A stretch of 64,000 bases of DNA, taken from positions 86,281,447 through 86,345,446 of the forward strand of contig NC_086180.1 in NCBI RefSeq assembly GCF_023053635.1. The letters run 5' to 3'. Below the pieces are notes generated by a model. The model saw nothing but the letters and a program-made list of their open reading frames with translations. It made no database searches and was not told the origin of the DNA. The DNA comes from Elgaria multicarinata webbii (Eukaryota > Chordata > Lepidosauria > Squamata > Anguidae). Numbering within the stretch: the first letter of the stretch is position 1; every line of letters begins with the position of its first letter. This document shows positions 56,345 to 64,000 of this stretch, in pieces. The translations under genes were made by a program, and so were the position numbers.

Positions 56345-57915
56345 AGGTTAGTTAGGCAAAGAGATAATGACCATACTCACACATTCCCAAGAATGGACGC
56401 TAGCCAAATGCAAGGTAAGACAGCAGAATTATGCCTGCCCACATGCCTCCAGTTCTGCCTCACCTCCACTTGTTAATGTAATGTTCACATAAAAGTATGC
56501 AGTGAATACCTTTGCTGCTTTCCCCCCTCTTCCGATTCTGAGGAGTAAGGATTGCCCTATTTTCAGTATACGAATGAGGCAACCGATACACCTTCTTGCA
56601 ATGTGGGTTGTACATCAAGATATGAAGGGAAAACTGGGTCTTGAGGGCAAGACATGAAGAGTGATCCTGCTGCCCCACTGCACGTTCAGTGCGCACACTT
56701 TTTGGAATGCATGAATAGCCGCCACCACCTGACTAAGGCCAACCACTCTTCATCCATTCATGACATTTAGAACTGTAAGATATGGCTGAGGCTCATGCCA
56801 CACAATCCCATGCTGTTAAAACTGTTTACAATCAGGGACTGGCTGAAGGGCTAGCTTCAAGTCTCACATTTTTGGTGGTAGAGAGTAGAAATAATGCCTT
56901 ACTGCATTTTGTAATGGCCTTTGTAATGGATCTTGCAAATCACCTCAGATGTGCAGAGAGGCCCAGCAGGGCAAGGTGAAAATGCTTTCCATGTGAAGAG
57001 TGGACATGATGTTACTATGTCACCAGATGATGTCACTATGAAGTTACCAGAGGCTTCTGGGAATTCAAGACACAGGCCTATCATTGCCCTGAGATGTCCC
57101 TGGGTCATTGCAGGCTATCTCCTATGCTCCAAAGCCTCCAGCACAGAGGTGTAATGGAAATTTTTGAAGTGCATCATGTCAGTCCCCATAGCCACATCCT
57201 GAAGGACCATCCAAAATTGCAGGCAGCTGCATTGATCCATATCAACAAAAAAGTTCTAGGAGTTTTCATGGAGCAGATCCTGGTTGGGACAAAACTCCAC
57301 CTCATCACTACTCACCCGCCAAAGCCTCTTACTGTGTAAGAAAATATATTCCATCCAAATCACACTTGTGTGAGAGACTTCAGATTGCTACGCATGTATC
57401 GCAAGTGAAAGTTTGTCATTTTGTCTAATTCCAGTCTAGAGCAAATAAAAAGACCTGTCAGACCGAACGCACCAAAGCCACTCTTGCTGTCCACCAACAT
57501 CATCCAGGCCTATTCCTTTTAATTAAAAGAAATGCTCTCAGGCTTGCCATATTCTGCAAACTGCAGATCAATACTTATTCAGAAAACAAGACTCCTTGTA
57601 TACTGCGAATTGAAAATTATGAAATATGTCTTCTCCTTGAAAACTTTTGGGACTAAAGCATTATTGCATACAGAATCTCTCTTGCTGCCAAGATGGAAAA
57701 AAAATAATGAAATCGTACAAGGGAGAACGAGTAAAAAAAAAAAAATCAAGAATACAGGTAAATTATATATATAAAATCATGCTGGTTGCAGCAATAATGA
57801 AGCACAATCAATTATAAAAGCCAATTGACCTATTATATTTTACTTACCTAAACATTTTGAACTCTCCATATCCTATCATGAACTGGAAAACAGTTCTTAA
57901 AAAACTAATGTAGTA
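56345..57915. other. No gene seen
   Basis: Plus frames at 56782-57339 are unrecognised; a segment near 57154-57339 is open for 60 or so codons but lacks any motif I know. No GH1 exon on the minus strand. Confidence 0.4.
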
Positions 57916-57918
57916 CAA

Positions 57919-58021
57919 TGAGCTTTTATATTGTATTTTATGTTATAGTTTTATACTGTTGCTTTATACTTTGAATGTTTAAATTTTTATGAACCGGCTA
58001 TTGGGCGGTATAGAAATGTAA

Positions 58022-58060
<39 letters not shown>

Positions 58061-58062
58061 AA
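57919..58062 (+). mobile_element. L2-group LINE tail
   Basis: GAGCTTTTATATTGTATTTT, ATGAACCGGCTATTGGGCGG, TATAGAAATG and a long (AATA)n tail. The usual CCCAGAGAGCTTC part of the hairpin is missing. It is followed within a few bases by another L2 copy in the same orientation. Confidence 0.8.
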
Positions 58063-58065
58063 TTA

Positions 58066-58925
58066 TAGACCAGGTGATGGGGTTGCACTCCCTCTAAAGG
58101 ACCAGGTTCGTAGTTTGGGGGTGCTCTTGGATCCAGAACAGTCACTTGAGGCACAGGTGAACTCAGTGGCAAAGAGCACCTTTGATCAGCTTAGGCTGAT
58201 ATACCAACTGCGCCCTTATCTGGACAGAGATAGCCTAGCTACAGTGATCCATGCTCTGATAACCTCTCATCTGGATTACTGCAATGGATTATATGTGGGT
58301 CTGCCTTTGAAAATGGTCTGGAAACTTCAGCTGGTACAAAACAAGGCAGCCCGTTTACTAACAGAGACTGACCAACGAGACATCACGCCAGTCCAGGTCT
58401 GGGCCCGATTCAAAGTGCTGGTATTAATATTCCAAGCCGTAAATGGCTTGGGGACAGGTTATCTGACGGAATACCTCCTCCCATATGTACCTTCCCAGAC
58501 CCTAAGATCATCTACAGGGGTTCTTCTCCATGAACCCTTGCCAAAGAAAGTGAGGCAGGTGGCTACCACAAGGATGGACTTCTCTGTTGTGGCACCCCAG
58601 CTGTGGAATGAGCTCCCTAGAGAGATTCGCCTGGCACCTACAGTATCTTTTAGACGTCAGGTGAAGACCTTTTTATTTTCTTAGTATTTTAACAGTTTAT
58701 CAACTTAATTTTTAACTTTGCTGTTTTAAATTTGGATTTCACATCTGTATTAATTTCTGCATTGCTGCTTGGTTTTATCCTGTTTGTGCTTTTATATTGT
58801 ATTTTATACTATGTTTTTATACTGTTTTTGTTTTATATTTTGAATGATTTTCATGGCTTCAGTTTTTGTGAACCGCCCAGAGAGCTTTGGCTATTGGGCG
58901 GTATAAAAATGCAATAAATAAATAA
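58066..58925 (+). mobile_element. 5'-truncated L2-group LINE with long open frame
   Basis: The 189-codon frame 58115-58684 reads LLDPEQSLEAQVNSVAKSTF, QLRPYLDRDSLATVIHALIT, SHLDYCNGLYVGLPLKMVWK, LQLVQNKAARLLTETDQRD, ARFKVLVLIFQAVNGLGTGY, MDFSVVAPQLWNELPREIR and FRRQVKTFLFS. Compared with its relatives it lacks about 30 bases (the LHWLPVQ segment) without losing frame. Complete 3' UTR and tail. Confidence 0.92.
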
Positions 58926-58989
58926 AACCTGTCACTATATAAAACAAGAAAAAAAGCAAAAATTACCCACCCCCAAATGTAATTTAAAA

Positions 58990-58990
58990 A

Positions 58991-59024
<34 letters not shown>
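58990..59024. repeat. (TG)n microsatellite
   Basis: About 17 TG units. Confidence 0.95.
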
Positions 59025-59027
<3 letters not shown>

Positions 59028-59711
59028 ACACACCTAAAAGTTAAAAGGACAGTACAATTCTGTTCTGGTAGCACTCTTTCTCTTTCAAGAAGCTAATTTG
59101 ACAACTTCGGAATCACCATTAAAAAGTCCCTGCTCCTTTCCATTATTAATCACACCACTCCAAAAGATACACAAACTAACAACAACAACAAATCTTCAGT
59201 TTCACTCCATTTTTACATTAGGAGATGGAAAGGGCACACTCCAAGCTATGTCGGACCCAAGTTTTAAAATTACAGCCATATAGTACCAATACTTCAACAC
59301 TTCAATTCTAAGATCTCTGAACTGAACACACACAAAAGATTTTTGTGACCTCTAAATTTGTTATCCAAGATAAACACATTAGAAAAAGAAGAAGGATTAC
59401 CTTCTCTGCAGAGCTGGAAAGATGAAGGCACAGAACAGAATTTTCTACGTATTTATCCTGAATAGTTTAGTGGATAAGCCTTTCCCCCCCCCCCTGCTGA
59501 ATTATCTCAGCAAGTCCATACGAATTGTCTTAGGATGCTGTCATGAGTAATATTCAAACTTTATTCTGTTGTATGAAAATATAGGTTGTTCTGCCTTTTA
59601 CTCCTGGGCTTGCCAGTAGCCCTATGAAGGGACAAGTGGTGGTTCAGGTATCCAGACCAGTGTTTGTGGTCAAACGTCTAGTTTCACTTCCAGTTCTGCA
59701 CATATTTTATT

Positions 59712-60600
59712 CATTTATTTATTTATTTATTTAGAATATTTATATACCGCTCCCCATTGAAAAATTTTGGAGCGGTGTACAAGATAAAATGAAAACAAAA
59801 ACAGAATAAAACAGTTAAAACAAAATTTAAAAGAAGCAAAAAAAAAAAAAAACCACCAACAACAGAGATTCAAGGCTGCATATTAAGGAAAGGCTTCCTG
59901 GAATAAAGATGTTTTCAGGAGGCGCCGAAAGGAGTACAAGGTTGGAGCCTGCCTGACCTCCAGAGGCAGGGAGTTCCACAGGAGGGGCGCCACCACGCTG
60001 AAGGCTCTTCCCCTGGTGGACTCCAATCGGAGGATGGGTCTATGTGGAACCTCCAGGAGCAGGCCCTCGGATGACCTCAGTGACCGGGCAGGTTGGTAAG
60101 GGAGAAGGCGCTCTCTCAGGTATCCTGCTCCCAAGTTGTTTAGGGCTTTGTACACAGGTACAAGACCCTTAAACCTGGCCCGGTAGCGAATAGGCAGCCA
60201 GTGCAGTTCCCTCAGCAGAGGAGTTACATGCTGGAAAGGGGCAGCTCCAGACAACAGCCGAGCTGCAGCATTCTGCACTAGCTCCAGCTTCCGGAGCAGC
60301 TTCAAGGGCAGCCGCACACAGAGCGCATTGCAGTAGTCCAATCTTGAGGTTACCAATGCCTGTACCACCGTGGTCAAGCTATCCCTGTCCAGGAGAGGCC
60401 GTAGTTGGCGAACCAACCGAAGATGGTAAAAGGCACTCCGAGCCGTGGCAGCTACTTGAGCCTCCAACGACAGAAATGGGTCTAAGAGTACCCCCAAACT
60501 ACGAACCTGTTCTTTCAGAGGCAGTGCAACCCCATCCAGAACAGGCAATCCAGAACTGCAACACTTGGGGGAGGGAAAATGCAAGCCTACACACCTGGCT
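59712..60600 (-). mobile_element. 5'-truncated L2-group LINE, second subfamily, long open frame (minus)
   Basis: The 233-codon minus frame 59883-60584 is uninterrupted: LDGVALPLKEQVRSLGVLLD, LSLEAQVAATARSAFYHLRL, QLRPLLDRDSLTTVVQALVT, SRLDYCNALCVRLPLKLLRK, LELVQNAAARLLSG, LRELHWLPIRYRARFKGLVP, NNLGAGYLRERLLPYQPARS, GRAFSVVAPLLWNSLPLEVR, FRRLLKTSLFQEAF. It ends in a 3' UTR with CCGCTCCCCATTG/CGGTGTACAAG and a (TTTA)n tail. The best-preserved LINE here, though lacking polymerase and endonuclease domains. Confidence 0.93.
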
Positions 60601-60869
60601 GCTTTTAGAGATTTGCATGTTTTTAATGTGGATCTGAAAGCACGTCTAGCTAAATGAGCTTACAAAGCCTCCCGTGTTTGAGAAACCTAAGGTCCTTTTA
60701 ACTGGAGATGGCCAGCACTGGCGGTTTCTACCAACGTAACAGCGCTACCATGGAGCTATAAACCCTCACCAAACCTCAACCAGAAATGGAACAGAACATA
60801 AACTAGAAATCATTAAAACACACACGTATAAAAAGACATCTTTATTTAGTCAGGACTTCGTATATAAAC

Positions 60870-61035
60870 TGGTCTGTTGCTGGAGGTGTTTTTAATTGGT
60901 TTATTTCTATTTATTTCTTACATTGTTGTGTTTTTAATGCTATGTTTTAAATAAGATTTCATTTTTAATCTGCATTTAATTGTTCGCCGCCTTGAGCACC
61001 AATTGTGGGCAGAAAGGCAGGATATAAGTTCAATA
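60870..61035 (+). mobile_element. LINE 3' tail, CGCCGCCTTGAGCACC type
   Basis: TTTTAATGCTATGTTTTAAA, GTTCGCCGCCTTGAGCACC, GGGCAGAAAGGCAGGATATA then AGTTCAATACTAAAT form a separate LINE family's 3' end. Confidence 0.6.
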
Positions 61036-61039
61036 CTAA

Positions 61040-62050
61040 ATGAATCAATATTGTGTTCTAGAGGATAATATTTTAACTCCCCAAATATTTTGTGTTTTAT
61101 GGAACATTTTCATCCTTGCTAGTCTAACAAAGTACAAGTGAACTATGAGGCATATTTATTCTTTGAACTCAGCTAGGACTGATCTTCCAGCACTGCAAAA
61201 ATCTCTGACGATTAGCCAAATTCTGCAAGACTAGCAGTCTTCGTTCACTACGGAGGACAGTAAACTACTTCCTCACCCCAGGAGGGAGAGAAAGGTCGCC
61301 TGGGGTCTGGGACTAAGGTTATTAGTGATATAACAGCAGCCGCCACATCACAGTGCTTTCTGTCTGCAAAGCACCTAGATTTGCAGATGTTCAGAAGCCA
61401 ATGGCAAAAATGTACAGTGAACAATTCTGGGCTCTCTTTCCCTCCTATCTTCTGATGAAGAAGGATTTCTTTCAAATTAGATCAAAGCCAGTCTCCTTTG
61501 CCCACACCGTTCTGATGTCACACTAGATTTGGGGTGGGGGTTATTTTTTTCCCCTAAACAACAGCAACAAAATTTATAAATACAGGACACATTAATAAAA
61601 GTGAAGTTTTGGGGAAGCTTTTTGTTTAAATAAAAGACATTTTTCATATCATGTTAATCTTCCTTTCCTATTACAAGCCAGCAACAGGTGCATATCCAGA
61701 GTTTATTTAAGATCAATAGATTAGAGATGAAAGAATTAAAGTAGACTTTTCTCTGACTAAAAGAGAATATGAAATGGATACAGCAAAACACTGCCACCTC
61801 CAGTTACAGAGAATACTCCGTCTACCGTCTATACGACGCACACACACACACTCCTCACTACTGAAAGATGAAGAGTACATATAAAGCACAAGTGAACCCT
61901 AGAGGCAGGCAAGGTGCCTAAGGCTAATTGAATACCAGTGAGGTCCCAGGGAATTTCTTTGATCACACATCGATTATTTTCTCAGCTTCATGTAATTCCC
62001 ACAATAAAAAAAAAGGTATTAATCCCAAGTTAAGGTTGAAAATTTAAAGA
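61040..62050. other. No gene seen
   Basis: Unique sequence with a short (CA)n run near 61840. Probably GBA3-like intron. Confidence 0.4.
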
Positions 62051-62059
62051 TGTCCCTTG

Positions 62060-62205
62060 AAATGGGCATCATGTTGCAGAAAACAGGGAGATGGAGGGTT
62101 CAAATCCCTGCTCAACCATTACATTCAACTGGGTGATCTGGGGAACGCCCCCACCCTCTCAGCCTGACCTACCTTTCAAAGTTGCAGTAAAGGTAAAATG
62201 GGGGG
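62060..62205 (+). repeat. Decayed Sauria-type SINE (plus)
   Basis: GGGTTCAAATCCCTGCTCAA is a B-box-like match, followed by CAACTGGGTGATCTGGGG, CTCAGCCTGACCTACC and AAAGTTGCAGTAAAGG, the order of the Sauria head and centre. The 3' part is replaced by the next SINE. Confidence 0.55.
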
Positions 62206-62213
62206 GAAAGGAA

Positions 62214-62505
62214 AGGAACCTCTCGTGCAAGCACTGAGTCTTTACTGACTCTTGGAGGGACGCCAGCTTTCGCTGACGTTTTCTTGGCAGGCCTTATAGC
62301 GGGGTGGTTTGCCGTTGCCTTCCCCGGCCGTTATTACCTTTCCCCCAGCTAACTGGGTACTCATTTTACCGACCTCGGAAGGATGGAAGGCTGAGTCGAC
62401 CTGAGCCGGCTGCCTGAAACCAGCTTCTGCTGGGATTGAACTCAGGCCATGGGGAGAGTTTCAGCTACAGAAACTGCTGCTTTACCGCTCTGCGCCACAC
62501 AAGGC
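62214..62505 (-). repeat. tRNA-derived SINE, tandem copy 1 (minus)
   Basis: Read in reverse, the head is GAGCCTTGTGTGGCGCAGAG then CGG (A box TGGCGCAGAGCGG) and GAGTTCAATCCC (B box), with the body CGACTCAGCCTTCCATCC and CGTCAGCGAAAGC, ending CTTGCACGAGAGGTTCCTTT. A complete copy. The tRNA-like head would carry a polymerase III promoter. Confidence 0.85.
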
Positions 62506-62510
62506 TCAAA

Positions 62511-62792
62511 GGAAAGGAACCTCTCGTGCAAGTACTTGAGTCATTGCTGACTCCTAGAGGTACGCCTGCTTTCGCTGACGTTTTCTTGGCAGACTTTGTA
62601 GTGGGGTGGTTTGCCATTGCCTTCCCCAGTCGCAGTTACCTTTCCCCCAGCTAGCTGGGTACTCATTGGAAGGCTGAGTCGACCTGAGCCGGCTGCCTGA
62701 GAACCAGCTTCCGCTGGGATCGAACTCAAGCCGTGGGGAGAGTTTCAGCTGCAGTAAATGCCGCTTACCACTCTGTGCCACACGAGGCTCAT
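62511..62792 (-). repeat. tRNA-derived SINE, tandem copy 2 (minus)
   Basis: Same orientation and parts as copy 1, with only about five bases between them. It lacks a short segment (TTACCGACCTCGGAAGGATG in copy 1) and differs at many scattered positions, so the pair is not a very recent duplication. Confidence 0.85.
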
Positions 62793-63046
62793 GTTAAAAT
62801 GGGGAAACCCTCATATAAAGCATCTTTAACGCTTTGGAAGAAGGATGGGGTATGAATGTGGTAAATACATGCTGAGGTTCTGCACTGCACCCTGCAAGAC
62901 CTCTCTGAAAATGGGCAGAATCCAATAGGGCGCTTACGTCCCCACCAATTCCTTTCTGACAGCAGAGATTTAGAGATTCCTAGGGGAAGCCCTGAAACGA
63001 CTAGAAATGCTTGTTTCTGGAAGAAGCCAGGTCGGCGGAACTTCCA

Positions 63047-63400
63047 TATTTATTTCTTTATTAAAATATTTGCATCCCGCCCTTTTTTCCACTGGGATCT
63101 CAGGGCGGCGTCAATTCAAGCAATATAAAACAATAAATAATTTGCACAGCTAAAAATGTATTAAACCATTAACAAGCTAATGCCGGTAACAAATGTAAAA
63201 CGGTAAAAATAATAATTGAAACTAGATGTTACTCCAGGCAAATTTAGCCCTCAAAGGCTTTGATAAAAAGCCACGGTTTAACTTGGTGCCAAAACAAAGC
63301 CAGCGCCTGCGCCAGTCGGGCCTCCAAGGGGAGGGCATTCCACAACCATGGTGCCACAACAAAGAAAGCCCTCTCCCATGTCCCACCATAATGTATGTCT
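63047..63400 (-). mobile_element. 5'-truncated LINE, third subfamily (minus)
   Basis: Plus strand: TTTATTTCTTTATTAAAATA, TTTGCATCCCGCCC, CTCAGGGCGGCG, then GCATTCCACAACCATGGTGC. On the minus strand the coding remnant reads RAFFVVAPWLWNALPLEARL and HQVKPWLFIKAF, the LINE C-terminal LWN..P and LF..AF landmarks. Confidence 0.75.
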
Positions 63401-64000
63401 CGAACGGGTGGGACGCAGGGGTGAGCTCTGCCAACTTGCCTCCTTCCAGAAAGGAGTGTTTCTGCTCATTTCAAGTTGTCCTGGAAGTGCTAAATTGCCA
63501 TTGCGCAATTGGTGGGGCCTCCTTGCGCAGTGAAATCGGTGGGTTGGAAGAGAATCAACAGGGGCGGAAGCACCCTGTTTGATTCTGCCCAAAGTGAACC
63601 GACTTGACATCTTTGAGCATTGAGGATACTTTCAGACACCACTGAATAAGCACCACGCTAGAATGAGTACCACACTTAAAAGTCCGGATGTGTTGTACTA
63701 TAATCCCCAGCATCCCTCAGACAGCTGCAGGGAGCACCAGGTCAGGGAAGAACTGCCTTAAAATAAATCTGAACTACCTGTAAATAATTGCTATTGCTAC
63801 TCAATAGCCACTAGATGCCACCAGTGCATGGATTACACTACCCTGGGAGGGCCCAGGAAGGGATAATCCACTGCAAGCCACTCCTATGTGTCTGGCCAGC
63901 TGACTGGTTTCACGTACAGAGGGACTTTGGGTGTTTCACGTACCGAGAGACTTTTCAGCCCAGTGGGGAAAGAGCTATCTGGAGCAGGACCACTGGGAGA
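63401..64000. other. No gene seen
   Basis: Frames on both strands around 63222-63610 are LINE remnant or chance. GTTGTACTATAATCCCCAGC near 63692 resembles one arm of the ACTACAACTCCCA palindrome family. TCACGTAC.GAG.GACTTT occurs twice near 63911 and 63936. Confidence 0.4.

Noticed and set aside
56782-57339. Possible processed pseudogene or small gene
   Set aside because: Open for short stretches only, no known protein motif, and no poly-A tail or flanking duplication seen.
48481-64000. Further GBA3-like exons on the minus strand
   Set aside because: I looked for NEP, TENG and LYH.DLP-type motifs and found none; earlier exons probably lie beyond the window.

Overview
The window looks like squamate reptile (lizard or snake) nuclear DNA. 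It carries tRNA-headed SINEs of the Sauria type, a 5S-rRNA-headed SINE, a second tRNA-headed SINE arranged in tandem, many 5'-truncated L2/CR1-group LINEs with (AATA)n tails, a chicken-type CR1 3' end, and a dense set of short palindromic hAT/piggyBac-like DNA elements. There are no operons, plasmid or phage genes, and no CRISPR. The assignment rests on recognising repeat families by eye, not on a search.

Only one host coding exon is supported: the 3'-terminal exon of a glycoside hydrolase family 1 gene on the minus strand (stop at 47886-47888, splice acceptor next to 48091). Its residues match the C-terminus of cytosolic beta-glucosidase (GBA3, klotho-related protein) best. The rest of that gene should lie at higher coordinates, but I found no other exon up to 64000, so the right quarter is probably intron. 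The sequence left of about 47.4 kb is downstream intergenic DNA.

Layout. 0-9 kb: mostly unique sequence, a tRNA-SINE, two small palindromic elements, a nested palindrome and an L2 3' end. 9.4-10.8 kb: a Sauria SINE, then a 1-kb CpG-rich block with inverted ends. 12-20 kb: several L2/CR1 3' ends, an unclassified repeat broken up by insertions, a 338-bp GC-rich palindrome and a 43-bp minisatellite that repeats a splice-donor-like motif. 21-26 kb: two small palindromic elements, then a 3-kb non-autonomous hAT-like element with an exact 8-bp target duplication and an internal dimeric tandem array. 28-30 kb: an LTR-like fossil beside a decayed LINE. 30-41 kb: mainly unique AT-rich DNA with microsatellites and L2 tails. 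42-47 kb: hAT-like elements (one with an exact 8-bp duplication), a Sauria SINE and small palindromes. 47.4-48.1 kb: the GBA3-like exon and probable 3' UTR. 48-64 kb: more SINEs and LINEs, including the best-preserved L2 reading frame, a CR1 copy split by an L2 tail, and a tandem SINE pair.

The most unusual features are the 3-kb hAT-like element with its roughly 160/324-bp higher-order array and hybrid monomer, the splice-donor-like minisatellite, the 338-bp palindrome, and a perfect 20-bp hairpin in the probable GBA3 3' UTR. Boundaries of old repeats are approximate; exact target duplications are stated where seen.
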